Assembly (NCBI RefSeq): GCF_009834515.1
Contig: NZ_CP019426.1
Span: 981,501-1,045,500, forward strand
Length of the DNA stretch: 64,000 nt
DNA from: Pseudomonas sp. R84
GTDB taxonomy: Bacteria; Pseudomonadota; Gammaproteobacteria; Pseudomonadales; Pseudomonadaceae
Direction: 5' to 3'
Numbering within the stretch: the first letter of the stretch is position 1; the number at the start of each line of letters is the position of its first letter. The notes under the pieces are model-generated. The model had not been told where the DNA came from. It was given only the letters and a program-made list of their open reading frames with translations, and did not search any database. Positions 13,194 through 23,667 of this stretch are shown here, in pieces. The translations under genes were made by a program, and so were the position numbers.

Positions 13194-14045
13194 ATGACTT
13201 CTGTACAGTCCCTGACCCGGTTGCCTTGCGGCAACCGGGTTCTTGATTTGGCCCAGACGCATGTCATGGGTATCCTCAATGTCACCCCTGATTCTTTCTC
13301 CGACGGCGGCCAATACAGTCAGCTGGATGCGGCGTTGCGTCACGCCGAAGCCATGGTTGCAGCCGGTGCGACGCTGATTGATGTCGGTGGCGAATCCACG
13401 CGTCCTGGCGCGCGAGCAGTCTCTCCGCTTGAAGAGCTTGAGCGCGTCGCACCGGTCGTCGAGCTGATCAATCGCGAGCTTGATGTGATCATTTCGGTGG
13501 ATACGTCTACACCTGCCGTCATGCGCGAAACTGCGCGGTTGGGTGCCGGGTTGATCAACGACGTGCGCTCGCTACAGCGCGATGGTGCGCTGGATGCAGC
13601 GGCGGCTACCGGTTTGCCGGTGTGTCTCATGCATATGCTCGGTGAGCCCGGGGATATGCAGGACAATCCGCAGTATCGGGATGTCACGCGCGAAGTCGGC
13701 GAGTTTCTCGCTGAGCGTATGGCGCAATGTGCGGCGGCAGGTATTCCTGCCGAGCGGATCATTCTCGATCCGGGTTTCGGTTTCGCCAAAACCCTGCAGC
13801 ACAATCTAAGCTTGTTCAAGCACATGGAAGCCCTGCATGCATTGGGCAGGCCCTTGCTTGTCGGAGTTTCTCGAAAGAGCATGATCGGACAGGCTTTGAA
13901 TCGTCCTGTCGGCGAGCGGCTGCATGGTGGCCTGGCGCTGGCGGCACTGGCGTCGGTAAAAGGTGCGCGCATATTGCGTGTCCATGATGTTGCAGAAACG
14001 GTAGACGTGGTGCGGATGATCGCGGCCGTGGAATCAGCCGAATAA
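13194..14045 (+). CDS. folP: Dihydropteroate synthase
   Basis: FolP condenses p-aminobenzoate with dihydropterin pyrophosphate in folate synthesis and is the sulfonamide target. It has 283 residues. Family signatures are [15 protein letters not shown] near residue 23, [11 protein letters not shown] (pterin loop), [11 protein letters not shown], and [11 protein letters not shown]. It is tightly linked to ftsH (8 bases) and glmM (16 bases), indicating an ftsH-folP-glmM unit. Confidence 0.98.
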   Translation: MTSVQSLTRLPCGNRVLDLAQTHVMGILNVTPDSFSDGGQYSQLDAALRHAEAMVAAGATLIDVGGESTRPGARAVSPLEELERVAPVVELINRELDVIISVDTSTPAVMRETARLGAGLINDVRSLQRDGALDAAAATGLPVCLMHMLGEPGDMQDNPQYRDVTREVGEFLAERMAQCAAAGIPAERIILDPGFGFAKTLQHNLSLFKHMEALHALGRPLLVGVSRKSMIGQALNRPVGERLHGGLALAALASVKGARILRVHDVAETVDVVRMIAAVESAE

Positions 14046-14061
14046 GAATGATGGAGCACTT

Positions 14062-15399
14062 ATGAGCAAGAAATACTTTGGTACTGACGGCATTCGTGGT
14101 CGAGTCGGTGAATACCCGATTACTCCTGACTTCATGCTCAAGCTCGGCTGGGCGGCCGGCATGGCCTTTCGCAAGATGGGTGCCTGTAAGGTACTTGTCG
14201 GCAAGGACACGCGGATTTCCGGTTATATGTTCGAATCGGCACTTGAGGCTGGTCTGACATCGGCGGGAGCCGATGTCATGCTGCTGGGTCCTATGCCAAC
14301 GCCGGCTATCGCTTATCTGTCACGCACGTTCCAGGCTGAGGCCGGTATCGTGATCAGTGCTTCGCACAACCCGCATGACGATAACGGCATCAAATTCTTC
14401 TCCGGTAAGGGCACAAAGCTGCCGGATGAGCTGGAGTTGATGATCGAAGAGTTGCTCGATACCCCCATGACGGTGGTTGAATCGAGCAAGATCGGCAAAG
14501 TGTCGCGAATCAATGATGCGTCAGGTCGCTACATTGAGTTCTGCAAGAGCAGTGTGCCAACCGGCACCAGTTTTTCCGGCCTTAAAATCGTCATCGACTG
14601 TGCGCATGGCGCGACCTATAAAGTTGCTCCGAGTGTCTTCCGGGAACTGGGTGCAGAAGTCGTCGTATTGTCGGCCCAGCCCAATGGTCTGAACATCAAC
14701 GAGAATTGCGGCTCGACTCATATGGGGCAGTTGCAGGCGGCGGTGCTTGCAGAGCACGCCGATCTGGGTATCGCTTTTGATGGCGACGGCGATCGGGTGT
14801 TGATGGTCGATCACACTGGCGCCATCGTTGATGGCGATGAATTGTTGTTCATCATCGCCCGTGATCTGCACGAGCGTGGCAAATTGCAGGGCGGTGTCGT
14901 CGGCACCCTGATGAGTAATCTGGGGTTGGAACTCGCGCTGGCGGATCTTTCGATTCCGTTCATTCGCGCCAATGTCGGCGACCGCTACGTGATCGCCGAA
15001 CTGCTTGAGCGCAATTGGCTGGTCGGTGGCGAGAATTCGGGACATATCGTTTGCTTCAATCACACAACCACCGGTGATGCGATCATCGCGGCTTTGCAAG
15101 TGCTGATGGCGCTTAAGACCCGTAATGAAGGACTTGCGCAAACACGCCAGGCTTTGCGCAAGTGTCCTCAGGTGCTGATCAATGTACGTTTCGGTGGTGG
15201 CGAGAGTCCGCTGGAGCACCCGGCTGTCAAGGAAGCAAGTGCACGTGTAACCCAGGCAATGGCCGGGCGTGGTCGCGTGCTTTTGCGCAAGTCCGGGACA
15301 GAGCCGTTGGTGCGCGTCATGGTCGAAGGTGAGGACGAAACTCAGGTTCGCAACTATGCCGAAGAGCTGGCAAAACTGGTAACTGAAGTTTCTGCCTGA
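14062..15399 (+). CDS. glmM: Phosphoglucosamine mutase
   Basis: GlmM converts glucosamine-6-phosphate to glucosamine-1-phosphate for UDP-GlcNAc, feeding peptidoglycan and LPS. It has 445 residues. The phosphorylated serine lies in [13 protein letters not shown], the metal loop is [11 protein letters not shown], the sugar-binding loop is GGENSGHIV, and the phosphate-binding loop is [19 protein letters not shown] precedes the ATG. It is in the ftsH-folP-glmM-tpiA-secG series. Confidence 0.98.
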   Translation: MSKKYFGTDGIRGRVGEYPITPDFMLKLGWAAGMAFRKMGACKVLVGKDTRISGYMFESALEAGLTSAGADVMLLGPMPTPAIAYLSRTFQAEAGIVISASHNPHDDNGIKFFSGKGTKLPDELELMIEELLDTPMTVVESSKIGKVSRINDASGRYIEFCKSSVPTGTSFSGLKIVIDCAHGATYKVAPSVFRELGAEVVVLSAQPNGLNINENCGSTHMGQLQAAVLAEHADLGIAFDGDGDRVLMVDHTGAIVDGDELLFIIARDLHERGKLQGGVVGTLMSNLGLELALADLSIPFIRANVGDRYVIAELLERNWLVGGENSGHIVCFNHTTTGDAIIAALQVLMALKTRNEGLAQTRQALRKCPQVLINVRFGGGESPLEHPAVKEASARVTQAMAGRGRVLLRKSGTEPLVRVMVEGEDETQVRNYAEELAKLVTEVSA

Positions 15400-15464
15400 T
15401 ACGGCTTGCAAGCCATGATTGTGTTGGGTAACATCTGCGCCCACTTTGACCGACGAGGTACAGC

Positions 15465-16220
15465 ATGCGTCGCCCTATGGTAGCTGGTAACTGGAAGATG
15501 CACGGTACCCGCGCCAGCGTCGCTGAGCTGATCAACGGCCTTCGTCATCTGGCCTTGCCAAGCGGTGTTGATGTCGCGGTATTCCCGCCTTGCTTGTATA
15601 TCAATCAAGTGATTGATGGCTTGAAAGGCAAGTCGATTTCGGTCGGCGCGCAGAATTCTGCGGTGGAATCCATGCAAGGTGCATTGACCGGTGAAATTGC
15701 TCCGAGTCAGTTGGTAGATGCAGGTTGTTCTCTTGTGCTTGTCGGGCACTCCGAGCGCCGCCAGATAATGGGCGAGCGGGACGGTATGCTGAATCGCAAG
15801 TTTGCAGCTGCGCAGGCATGTGGCTTGATTCCGGTGTTGTGTATAGGGGAAACCCTTGAGCAGCGCGAAGCCGGGAAAACTCTTGAAGTTGTCGGGCGTC
15901 AGCTGGGCAGCATCATTGAGGAGCTGGGTGTCGGTGCTTTTGCCAAGGCAGTTATTGCTTACGAGCCGGTCTGGGCTATTGGTACCGGACTGACTGCGAC
16001 GCCGCAGCAAGCTCAGGATGTGCATAAAGCCATTCGCGAGCAGCTGGCGGCAGAGAATTCTGAAGTCGCACGAGGTGTGCGGCTTCTATACGGCGGCAGC
16101 GTGAAGGCGGCCAATGCGGTCGAACTGTTCGGCATGCCGGATATCGATGGGGGGCTCATTGGTGGAGCTTCCCTGAATGCAGATGAGTTCGGTGCGATTT
16201 GTCGCGCCGCGGGAAACTGA
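15465..16220 (+). CDS. tpiA: Triosephosphate isomerase
   Basis: TpiA interconverts dihydroxyacetone phosphate and glyceraldehyde-3-phosphate. The 251-residue protein shows GNWKMHG (substrate Lys), VGHSERR (catalytic His), [11 protein letters not shown] (catalytic Glu) and [10 protein letters not shown] (phosphate loop). GAGG precedes the ATG. The 65-base gap from glmM shows no terminator. secG starts 4 bases after its stop. Confidence 0.98.
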   Translation: MRRPMVAGNWKMHGTRASVAELINGLRHLALPSGVDVAVFPPCLYINQVIDGLKGKSISVGAQNSAVESMQGALTGEIAPSQLVDAGCSLVLVGHSERRQIMGERDGMLNRKFAAAQACGLIPVLCIGETLEQREAGKTLEVVGRQLGSIIEELGVGAFAKAVIAYEPVWAIGTGLTATPQQAQDVHKAIREQLAAENSEVARGVRLLYGGSVKAANAVELFGMPDIDGGLIGGASLNADEFGAICRAAGN

Positions 16221-16224
16221 AAAA

Positions 16225-16611
16225 ATGCTGGAAACAGTCGTAGTCGTTTTTCATCTGCTGGGTGCATTGGGCGTAGTTGCTCTGGTTTTGCTGCAGCAGG
16301 GTAAGGGTGCGGACGCTGGCGCGTCTTTCGGAGCAGGTGCTTCAAATACTGTGTTCGGAAGCCAAGGTTCCTCTACCTTTCTTAGTAAGTTTACTGCTAT
16401 ACTTGCCGCCGGTTTCTTCATAACCAGCTTGGGGTTAGGTTACTTTGCTAAAGAGAAGGCTCATCAGCTAACTCAGGCGGGTCTCCCAAATCCAGCAGTG
16501 TTGGAAGTACCTAAGCAACAACAACCGGCTTCTGATGATGTCCCGGTGCTTCAAGAGCAAAAGTCGGCTACTCCAGCGACTGACGTACCTCCAGCTCAAG
16601 AGCAGAAGTAA
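16225..16611 (+). CDS. secG: Sec translocon subunit SecG
   Basis: SecG is the small integral membrane subunit of SecYEG. From ATG 16225 the protein has 128 residues. It has two membrane segments ([19 protein letters not shown] and [19 protein letters not shown]) joined by the conserved [19 protein letters not shown] cytoplasmic loop. A Gln/Pro-rich tail makes up roughly the last 45 residues and is longer than the compact E. coli form. Reading the frame further upstream would overlap tpiA. It is followed after 21 bases by tRNA-Leu. Confidence 0.96.
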   Translation: MLETVVVVFHLLGALGVVALVLLQQGKGADAGASFGAGASNTVFGSQGSSTFLSKFTAILAAGFFITSLGLGYFAKEKAHQLTQAGLPNPAVLEVPKQQQPASDDVPVLQEQKSATPATDVPPAQEQK

Positions 16612-16632
16612 GAAGAGTTTCAACGTAGTTTT

Positions 16633-16718
16633 GCCGAGGTGGTGGAATTGGTAGACACGCAACCTTGAGGTGGTTGTGCCCATAGGGTGTAGGGGTTCGA
16701 GTCCCCTTCTCGGTACCA
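16633..16718 (+). tRNA. tRNA-Leu (anticodon GAG)
   Basis: An 86-base cloverleaf with encoded CCA. The acceptor GCCGAGG pairs with TCTCGGT. The anticodon stem is CAACC/GGTTG with loop TTGAGGT, giving anticodon GAG. A long variable arm, typical of leucine tRNA, is present, and the T-arm is GGGGTTCGAGTCCCC. It lies 21 bases after secG with no separate promoter seen, so it is likely released from the secG transcript. Confidence 0.97.
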
Positions 16719-16730
16719 ATTAGTCAGGAG

Positions 16731-16753
16731 AGCCCGCTGTTGCGGGCTTTCTT
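16731..16753 (+). terminator. Terminator between tRNA-Leu and tRNA-fMet
   Basis: AGCCCGC (16731-16737), TGTT, GCGGGCT (16742-16748), then TTCTT. It separates the secG/tRNA-Leu transcript from the fMet unit, which has its own promoter just downstream. Confidence 0.8.
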
Positions 16754-16770
16754 GCAGGTGGAAGGTTACA

Positions 16771-16799
16771 TTGACCCTATAAGGGATCGGTCGTATACT
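16771..16799 (+). promoter_or_regulatory. Strong sigma-70 promoter for tRNA-fMet (and probably rimP-nusA)
   Basis: TTGACC (16771-16776), exactly 17 bases, TATACT (16794-16799). Transcription would start about 8-10 bases before the mature tRNA 5' end at 16816. This is the best sigma-70 match I found in the window. Confidence 0.85.
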
Positions 16800-16815
16800 T
16801 CCGCCCCAGCTTTGT

Positions 16816-16892
<77 letters not shown>

Positions 16893-16898
16893 GTTTAA

Positions 16899-16990
16899 GG
16901 AGCCCCTTTTAAGGGGCTTTTTGTTAGCTGGACACTTTCAACGCCGCTGTTCGACGGCGTTTCAAGGATGGGCGTTTCGCCCATTTTTTT
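16899..16990 (+). terminator. Tandem terminators between tRNA-fMet and rimP
   Basis: First, AGCCCC-ttttaa-GGGGCT with TTTTT follows the tRNA (16901-16922). A hairpin ACGCCG..CGGCGT occupies 16941-16960. Then ATGGGCG-ttt-CGCCCAT with six T (16968-16990) ends 41 bases before the rimP start. Two intrinsic terminators in a row before an essential operon suggest that rimP-nusA is reached by regulated read-through, because no obvious separate rimP promoter is visible. Confidence 0.8.
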
Positions 16991-17031
16991 ATTTTGCAAA
17001 GCATGCACATATCATGCACTAGGGGGTTCAG

Positions 17032-17490
17032 GTGTCGAGCAAGCTAGAAGAGTTGCAGGCCTTGCTGGCCCCGGTGGTCGTGGCCCTGGGCTATGAATGC
17101 TGGGGTATCGAGTTTTCGGCTCAGGGTCGTCACTCGATGTTGCGCGTTTATATCGATAAAGAGGGTGGCGTGCTGGTGGACGATTGCGCCATTGTCAGCC
17201 GTCAGATCAGTGGTGTGCTGGATGTTGAAGATCCAATCGCCGTTGAATACACCCTTGAAGTTTCCTCGCCTGGCATGGAGCGCCCACTGTTCACTCTTGA
17301 GCAGTTTGCAAAATTTGCCGGTGAACAAGTGAAGATCAAGCTGCGCTCGCCTTTTGAAGGTCGACGCAACTTTCAGGGCCTTCTGCGCGGTGTAGAAGAA
17401 CAGGATGTCGTGGTGCAGGTAGAAGACCATGAGTTCCTGTTGCCGATCGATATGATCGACAAGGCCAACATTATTCCCAGTTTTGACTGA
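17032..17490 (+). CDS. rimP: Ribosome maturation factor RimP
   Basis: RimP is required for 30S subunit maturation. It has 152 residues from GTG 17032, with AGGGGG 5 bases upstream. The conserved stretches [22 protein letters not shown] and [11 protein letters not shown] are present. It is the first gene of the rimP-nusA-infB-rbfA-truB-rpsO-pnp series. nusA follows after 47 bases. Confidence 0.97.
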   Translation: MSSKLEELQALLAPVVVALGYECWGIEFSAQGRHSMLRVYIDKEGGVLVDDCAIVSRQISGVLDVEDPIAVEYTLEVSSPGMERPLFTLEQFAKFAGEQVKIKLRSPFEGRRNFQGLLRGVEEQDVVVQVEDHEFLLPIDMIDKANIIPSFD

Positions 17491-17537
17491 GACGCGGATC
17501 CCGCGGATCCAATGGCTTGCGAAAGGCGAGGCGTACG

Positions 17538-19019
17538 ATGAGCAAAGAAGTACTGCTGGTTGTTGAGTCGGTATCCAATGAAAAGGGCGTACCGGCAAGC
17601 GTAATTTTTGAAGCGCTGGAGCTGGCTTTGGCCACTGCTACCAAAAAGCGTTTTGAAGACGAAGTTGACCTGCGTGTGGAAATTAACCGCCACACCGGGG
17701 CATACGAAACTTTCCGTCGCTGGACGGTCGTCGAAGAGAATGATCTCGACGATCCGGCCATCGAAACCTGGCCGAGCAAGGTTGCCGAAACGCATCCGGG
17801 TGCCAACGTTGGCGACGTCGTTGAAGAAAAGATCGAATCCATCGAGTTCGGCCGCATTGCTGCACAGACTGCCAAGCAAGTCATCGTGCAGAAAGTGCGT
17901 GAAGCCGAGCGCGCTCAAGTGGTTGACGCTTATCGCGAGCGCCTTGGGGAAATTATCTCCGGCACCGTGAAAAAGGTCACTCGCGACAACGTGATCGTCG
18001 ATCTGGGTAACAACGCTGAAGCGTTGCTGGCCCGTGAAGACATCATTTCTCGCGAAACTTTCCGTGTCGGCGTGCGTTTGCGTGCGCTGCTCAAGGAAAT
18101 CCGCACCGAGAACCGCGGCCCGCAACTGATCCTGTCGCGTACCGCGCCGGAAATGCTCATCGAGCTGTTCCGTATCGAAGTGCCGGAAATCGCTGAAGGC
18201 CTGATCGAAGTAATGGCTGCGTCCCGTGATCCGGGTTCGCGTGCCAAGATCGCCGTCCGCTCGAAGGACAAACGCATCGACCCGCAGGGCGCTTGCATCG
18301 GTATGCGCGGTTCGCGCGTCCAGGCAGTGTCGGGTGAGTTGGGCGGTGAGCGTGTTGATATCGTCCTGTGGGACGACAACCCGGCTCAGTTCGTGATCAA
18401 CGCCATGTCCCCGGCTGAGGTTGCGGCAATTATCGTTGACGAAGATGCCCATGCAATGGACATCGCCGTTGGCGCAGACAATCTGGCTCAGGCCATCGGT
18501 CGCGGTGGTCAGAACGTGCGTCTGGCCAGCCAGTTGACTGGCTGGACCCTGAACGTGATGACCGAATCGGACATCCAGGCTAAGCAGCAAGCAGAAACCG
18601 GCGACATCCTGCGCAACTTCATCGACGAGCTGGAAGTCGACGAAGATCTGGCACAGGTGCTGGTAGATGAAGGCTTCACCAGCCTGGAAGAGATTGCCTA
18701 CGTACCGTTGGAAGAAATGCTCAACATCGACGGCTTTGACGAAGATACCGTCAACGAGCTTCGCGCTCGTGCCAAGGATCGTTTGTTGACCAAAGCCATC
18801 GCTACTGAGGAAAAGCTGGCAGACGCCCATCCGGCCGAAGACCTGCTCTCGCTTGAGGGTATGGACAAGGATTTGGCGATGGAACTGGCGGTGCGCGGCG
18901 TAATTACCCGCGAAGACCTGGCCGAGCAGTCTATTGACGACCTGCTCGACATCGACGGCATTGACGATGATCGTGCCGGCAAGTTGATCATGGCCGCCCG
19001 AGCCCACTGGTTCGAGTAA
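17538..19019 (+). CDS. nusA: Transcription termination/antitermination factor NusA
   Basis: NusA binds RNA polymerase and modulates pausing, termination and antitermination. From ATG 17538 ([16 protein letters not shown] upstream) it has 493 residues. It contains an N-terminal RNAP-binding domain, an S1 domain ([16 protein letters not shown]), two KH domains ([14 protein letters not shown] and [14 protein letters not shown]), and two C-terminal acidic repeats. In the enteric operon NusA is autoregulated through the leader; the tandem terminators upstream make that plausible here too. Confidence 0.98.
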   Translation: MSKEVLLVVESVSNEKGVPASVIFEALELALATATKKRFEDEVDLRVEINRHTGAYETFRRWTVVEENDLDDPAIETWPSKVAETHPGANVGDVVEEKIESIEFGRIAAQTAKQVIVQKVREAERAQVVDAYRERLGEIISGTVKKVTRDNVIVDLGNNAEALLAREDIISRETFRVGVRLRALLKEIRTENRGPQLILSRTAPEMLIELFRIEVPEIAEGLIEVMAASRDPGSRAKIAVRSKDKRIDPQGACIGMRGSRVQAVSGELGGERVDIVLWDDNPAQFVINAMSPAEVAAIIVDEDAHAMDIAVGADNLAQAIGRGGQNVRLASQLTGWTLNVMTESDIQAKQQAETGDILRNFIDELEVDEDLAQVLVDEGFTSLEEIAYVPLEEMLNIDGFDEDTVNELRARAKDRLLTKAIATEEKLADAHPAEDLLSLEGMDKDLAMELAVRGVITREDLAEQSIDDLLDIDGIDDDRAGKLIMAARAHWFE

Positions 19020-19046
19020 TTAGGCGCGGCCTGAGGAGAGAAGTGC

Positions 19047-21578
19047 ATGACGCAAGTCACGGTGAAACAACTGGCCGATGAGGTCAAAACACCGGTAGAG
19101 CGCCTGTTGCAGCAGATGCGTGAGGCAGGTCTGCCGCACACCGCCGCCGAAGAAAATGTGACTGACAGTGAGAAGCAGTCCCTGCTGACTCACTTGAAAA
19201 GCAGCCACAAGGCGAAAGTGGAAGAACCACGCAAGATCACGCTGCAGCGTAAAACCACCAGCACCCTGCGTGTGGCTGGTAGCAAGAGCATCAGCGTAGA
19301 AGTTCGCAAAAAGAAAGTTTTCGTACAGCGCAGCCCGGAAGAAATCGAAGCCGAGCGTAAGCGTGAACTGGATGAGCGTCGCGCAGTAGAAAATGCTGCC
19401 CGTCAGAAAGCTGAAGAAGAAGCCAAGCAACGCGCCGAAGTAGAAGCGCGTAACCAGCCTGCTGCTGCGCAGGATGCTAACAGCGCCGCTGCTGCTGCGC
19501 CGGTTGCCGCTGCCGAACCTGTTCGTGAAAGCGCGCCGGTGGTTGCCGCTGCTCCAGCTCCGTCTGCTGACGTTCGCAACAAGCAGAACGAACAGCGCCG
19601 TCCGGACAAGCCACGTGCCGACGACAACAATCGTCGTAGCGGTGGTGGTGATGGCGAGCGCAAAAACGCTCCGCATCGCGCATCGGTCAAAGAAAAAGCG
19701 CCGGCTCCACGTGTGGCGCCACGCACTACCGACGAAGAAAGCGATGGCTTCCGTCGCGGTGGTCGCGGCAAGGCCAAGCTGAAAAAGCGCAACGCCCACG
19801 GTTTCCAGAGCCCAACCGGCCCTGTCGTGCGTGATGTGCAGATCGGCGAGACCATCACTGTTGGCGATCTCGCCAATCAGATGTCGGTCAAGGCTGCTGA
19901 AATCATCAAGTTCATGTTCAAACTGGGTACTCCAGCGACCATCAACCAGGTGCTTGATCAGGAAACTGCTCAACTGGTAGCCGAAGAGCTGGGCCACAAA
20001 GTGACCCTGGTCAGCGACACCGCCCTGGAAGATTCCCTGGCCGAGTCCCTGAAGTTTGAAGGTGAGTCGTTCTCCCGTGCGCCAGTCGTGACCGTAATGG
20101 GCCACGTTGACCACGGTAAAACGTCGCTGCTCGACTACATCCGTCGTGCCAAGGTAGCTGCTGGCGAAGCCGGTGGTATCACCCAGCACATCGGTGCATA
20201 CCACGTTGAAACCGAACGCGGCATGGTCACCTTCCTCGATACCCCGGGTCACGCCGCGTTTACCGCAATGCGTGCTCGTGGTGCCAAGGCGACCGACATC
20301 GTGATCCTGGTGGTTGCAGCCGACGACGGCGTAATGCCGCAGACCATTGAAGCTGTTCAGCACGCAGTAGCGGCTGGCGTTCCACTGGTTGTAGCAGTGA
20401 ACAAAATCGACAAGCCGGGCGCTGATCTTGATCGCATCCGTAGCGAATTGTCGGTTCACGGCGTGACTTCCGAAGAGTGGGGCGGTGATACGCCGTTCGT
20501 TCCGGTTTCGGCGAAAGTCGGTACTGGCGTGGACGAGCTGCTTGAAGCCGTTCTGCTGCAAGCTGAAGTTCTCGAACTGAAAGCAACTCCGTCGGCTCCT
20601 GGCCGCGGCGTTGTGGTTGAATCGCGTCTCGACAAAGGTCGTGGCCCGGTGGCAACCGTTCTGGTTCAAGACGGTACCCTGCGCCAAGGCGACATGGTCC
20701 TGGTCGGTTCGAACTATGGCCGCGTGCGTGCCATGCTCGACGAGAACGGCAAGCCAATCAAAGAAGCCGGTCCATCCATCCCTGTCGAAATCCTCGGCCT
20801 GGACGGTACCCCGGACGCTGGCGACGAGATGAGCGTGGTTGCCGACGAGAAGAAAGCCCGTGAAGTGGCTCTGTTCCGTCAAGGCAAGTTCCGCGAAGTC
20901 AAACTGGCTCGTGCTCACGCCGGCAAGCTGGAAAACATCTTCGAAAACATGGGTCAGGCCGAGAAGAAGACGCTCAACATCGTCCTCAAATCCGACGTCC
21001 GTGGTTCGCTGGAAGCGTTGAACGGTGCCTTGAATGGCCTGGGCAACGACGAAGTACAAGTGCGCGTAGTTGGCGGCGGCGTTGGTGGTATCACCGAATC
21101 CGACGCTAACCTGGCACTGGCTTCGAACGCTGTACTGTTCGGCTTCAACGTGCGTGCCGATGCTGGCGCACGGAAGATCGTCGAGCAGGAAGGTCTGGAC
21201 ATGCGTTACTACAACGTGATCTACGACATCATCGAAGACGTCAAGAAAGCCCTGACCGGCATGCTCGGCAGCGATGTTCGCGAGAACATCCTGGGTGTGG
21301 CCGAAGTGCGTGACGTGTTCCGTTCGCCGAAGTTTGGCGCGATCGCTGGTTGCATGGTGATCGAAGGTGTTGTGCACCGTAACCGTCCGATCCGTGTACT
21401 GCGTGAAGACATCGTTATCTTCGAAGGCGAGCTGGAATCCCTGCGCCGCTTCAAGGATGACGCTTCCGAAGTACGTGCCGGCATGGAATGCGGTATCGGC
21501 GTGAAGAGCTACAACGACGTCAAAGTCGGCGACAAGATCGAAGTCTTCGAGAAGGTTCAGGTTGCTCGCAGCCTCTAA
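19047..21578 (+). CDS. infB: Translation initiation factor IF-2
   Basis: IF-2 is the GTPase that brings fMet-tRNA to the 30S subunit. It has 843 residues. An N-terminal IF2N domain is followed by a long charged, Ala-rich linker (about residues 90-260). The G domain has [20 protein letters not shown] and NKIDKPG, and domains II-IV follow. GAGGAGAG lies before the ATG. Its placement downstream of the initiator tRNA gene and upstream of rbfA is the classical order. Confidence 0.98.
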   Translation: MTQVTVKQLADEVKTPVERLLQQMREAGLPHTAAEENVTDSEKQSLLTHLKSSHKAKVEEPRKITLQRKTTSTLRVAGSKSISVEVRKKKVFVQRSPEEIEAERKRELDERRAVENAARQKAEEEAKQRAEVEARNQPAAAQDANSAAAAAPVAAAEPVRESAPVVAAAPAPSADVRNKQNEQRRPDKPRADDNNRRSGGGDGERKNAPHRASVKEKAPAPRVAPRTTDEESDGFRRGGRGKAKLKKRNAHGFQSPTGPVVRDVQIGETITVGDLANQMSVKAAEIIKFMFKLGTPATINQVLDQETAQLVAEELGHKVTLVSDTALEDSLAESLKFEGESFSRAPVVTVMGHVDHGKTSLLDYIRRAKVAAGEAGGITQHIGAYHVETERGMVTFLDTPGHAAFTAMRARGAKATDIVILVVAADDGVMPQTIEAVQHAVAAGVPLVVAVNKIDKPGADLDRIRSELSVHGVTSEEWGGDTPFVPVSAKVGTGVDELLEAVLLQAEVLELKATPSAPGRGVVVESRLDKGRGPVATVLVQDGTLRQGDMVLVGSNYGRVRAMLDENGKPIKEAGPSIPVEILGLDGTPDAGDEMSVVADEKKAREVALFRQGKFREVKLARAHAGKLENIFENMGQAEKKTLNIVLKSDVRGSLEALNGALNGLGNDEVQVRVVGGGVGGITESDANLALASNAVLFGFNVRADAGARKIVEQEGLDMRYYNVIYDIIEDVKKALTGMLGSDVRENILGVAEVRDVFRSPKFGAIAGCMVIEGVVHRNRPIRVLREDIVIFEGELESLRRFKDDASEVRAGMECGIGVKSYNDVKVGDKIEVFEKVQVARSL

Positions 21579-21648
21579 CTCGCGCACTTCAGGAGCCGTG
21601 ATGGTCGGCCGCACTCAACAGTGTGGCGCATCACCCGGACTCTAAACG

Positions 21649-21683
21649 CAACGCCCGGTCTGGCTTTTGTCAGGCCGGGCGTT
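21649..21683 (+). other. Strong intra-operon hairpin between infB and rbfA
   Basis: AACGCCCGGTCTG and CAGGCCGGGCGTT flank a short loop. The stem is terminator-grade, but the T-run is only TTTG. It may act as a partial terminator or a 3' stabiliser for infB mRNA. The infB-rbfA gap is 160 bases. Confidence 0.6.
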
Positions 21684-21738
21684 TGCCGCTTTCAGACCTT
21701 GCGGGTTTCGCCGCGGGGCAGTAACAGGTAACAAAATC

Positions 21739-22140
21739 ATGGCAAAAGAATACAGCCGTACCCAACGTATCGGCGATCAGATGCAGCGCGAGCTGGCTCA
21801 ACTGATCCGTCGCGAAGTCAAAGACCCGCGCGTCGGCCTGGTCACCATTACCGCAGTAGAAGTCAGCCGTGACGTCGGTCACGCGAAGATCTTCATCACC
21901 GTGATGGGCCAGGACAACGCCGAAGATATCGCACAAAGCATCAAGGTGCTGAATGCCGCCGCAGGTTTCCTGCGTATGCAACTGGCCCGTGAAATGAAAC
22001 TGCGCAGCGTGCCGCAATTGCACTTCCACTACGACGAATCCGTTGTCCGTGGTGCGCACCTGTCGGCCCTGATCGAGCGTGCCGTGGCTGAAGACAATCA
22101 GCATCCGGTCGCTGCTGAACCTGAAGACACCAAGGAGTAA
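21739..22140 (+). CDS. rbfA: 30S ribosome-binding factor RbfA
   Basis: RbfA is a cold-shock and 30S maturation factor with a KH-type fold. From ATG 21739 ([14 protein letters not shown]) it has 133 residues. The conserved core [19 protein letters not shown] and the [14 protein letters not shown] segment are clear. An in-frame extension to 21667 runs into the upstream hairpin and is unlikely. truB starts 4 bases after its stop. Confidence 0.97.
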   Translation: MAKEYSRTQRIGDQMQRELAQLIRREVKDPRVGLVTITAVEVSRDVGHAKIFITVMGQDNAEDIAQSIKVLNAAAGFLRMQLAREMKLRSVPQLHFHYDESVVRGAHLSALIERAVAEDNQHPVAAEPEDTKE

Positions 22141-22144
22141 TTCG

Positions 22145-23062
22145 GTGGCTCAGGTCAAACGTATCCGTCGTAACGTCAGCGGCATCATCCTGCTCGACAA
22201 ACCGTTGGGATTCACCTCCAACGCCGCGTTGCAGAAGGTTCGCTGGTTGCTCAACGCCGAAAAAGCCGGGCACACCGGTAGCCTCGATCCGCTGGCCACC
22301 GGCGTCTTGCCGTTGTGCTTCGGTGAGGCCACCAAGTTCTCGCAATACCTGCTCGATTCCGACAAGGCTTATGAAACCCTGGCGCAACTGGGCAAGACCA
22401 CCACCACGGCAGATGCTGAAGGTGAGGTTTTGCAGGAGCGCCCGGTGACCGTTGGTCGCGCCGATGTCGAAGCGGCATTGCCGAAATTTCGTGGGCAAAT
22501 CAGTCAGATACCGCCGATGTACTCGGCGCTCAAGCGTGATGGCCAGCCGCTGTACAAGTTGGCGCGTGCAGGCGAAGTAGTGGAGCGCGAACCGCGTTCT
22601 GTTACTATTGCGCGCTTGGAATTACTGGCCTTCGAAGGCGATACTGCGCGTCTTGCGGTGGATTGCAGCAAGGGCACCTATATTCGCACCCTGGTGGAGG
22701 ATATCGGTGAGCAACTCGGTTGTGGTGCGTACGTCGCTGAATTGCGCCGTACTCAGGCCGGGCCTTTCACCCTGGCGCAGACCGTGACCCTCGAAGAGCT
22801 TGAAACGGTACATGCCGAAGGTGGCAACGAAGCGGTGGATCGCTTCCTGATGCCATCGGACAGCGGCCTGCAGGATTGGCCACTGCTGCATTTCTCGGAA
22901 GCGAGCGCGTTCTACTGGCTCAACGGCCAGCCGGTACGTGCCCCGGATGCTCCGAAGTTCGGCATGGTACGAGTACAGGATCACAATGGTCGCTTCATCG
23001 GTATCGGTGAAGTGAGCGAAGACGGGCGCATTGCACCACGTCGACTGATTCGGTCGGAATGA
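22145..23062 (+). CDS. truB: tRNA pseudouridine-55 synthase TruB
   Basis: TruB makes pseudouridine 55 in the T-loop of tRNAs. From GTG 22145 it has 305 residues. The AAGGAG that sets this start overlaps the rbfA stop. The catalytic aspartate lies in [14 protein letters not shown]. The [13 protein letters not shown] motif and a C-terminal PUA-like region follow. Confidence 0.97.
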   Translation: MAQVKRIRRNVSGIILLDKPLGFTSNAALQKVRWLLNAEKAGHTGSLDPLATGVLPLCFGEATKFSQYLLDSDKAYETLAQLGKTTTTADAEGEVLQERPVTVGRADVEAALPKFRGQISQIPPMYSALKRDGQPLYKLARAGEVVEREPRSVTIARLELLAFEGDTARLAVDCSKGTYIRTLVEDIGEQLGCGAYVAELRRTQAGPFTLAQTVTLEELETVHAEGGNEAVDRFLMPSDSGLQDWPLLHFSEASAFYWLNGQPVRAPDAPKFGMVRVQDHNGRFIGIGEVSEDGRIAPRRLIRSE

Positions 23063-23204
23063 CCGAAACCGGTCTGTGTCAAAGCAGGCTGGCGAGGGTG
23101 GCTGTTAACAGGCACGGTCACTACTCATTTATAGATACAGGGATTTGTCCCTGGCCTGTTGAAGCTGTTTCCCTGAAACAGTTTCCTGATAAAAGGATTG
23201 CCTC

Positions 23205-23474
23205 ATGGCTCTCGACGTTCAAGAAAAAGCTCAAATCGTTGCTGACTACCAGCAAGCTGTTGGTGACACTGGTTCGCCAGAAGTGCAAGTTGCACTGCTG
23301 ACCCACAACATCAACAAGCTGCAAGGTCACTTCAAGGCCAACGGTAAAGATCACCACTCCCGTCGTGGTCTGATCCGCATGGTAAACCAGCGTCGCAAGC
23401 TGCTGGACTACCTGAAAGGCAAGGATCTGGGTCGTTATCAGACTCTGATCGGTCGCCTGGGTCTGCGTCGCTAA
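23205..23474 (+). CDS. rpsO: 30S ribosomal protein S15
   Basis: S15 is an 89-residue primary 16S rRNA-binding protein. It shows the family signature [22 protein letters not shown] and ends [19 protein letters not shown] precedes the ATG. The 142-base leader contains CAGGGA-tttg-TCCCTG (23138-23153) and CTGTTTC..GAAACAG repeats. These could form the autoregulatory mRNA structure known for rpsO in other bacteria. Confidence 0.98.
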   Translation: MALDVQEKAQIVADYQQAVGDTGSPEVQVALLTHNINKLQGHFKANGKDHHSRRGLIRMVNQRRKLLDYLKGKDLGRYQTLIGRLGLRR

Positions 23475-23667
23475 TCAGCGATTGCGCTATGAGGTTGGTT
23501 GTCTGTCGGACGTCTGCGGTTTACCGCCGGCGGCTTGCAGGCTCCCAGCCTCAAGTTTTATCTGGATACACGTTTTACCCTGGACAGACGTTGGGCCGAC
23601 TCCCGACATTGCCCAAGAATTCGCAAGAAACCAGTTCCCCCAAGAGCCACAAAGAAGGTAGGACACC

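Noticed and set aside
19020..21614. 864-codon minus-strand open frame opposite infB
   Set aside because: It is the complement of the IF-2 codons and has no recognisable domain.
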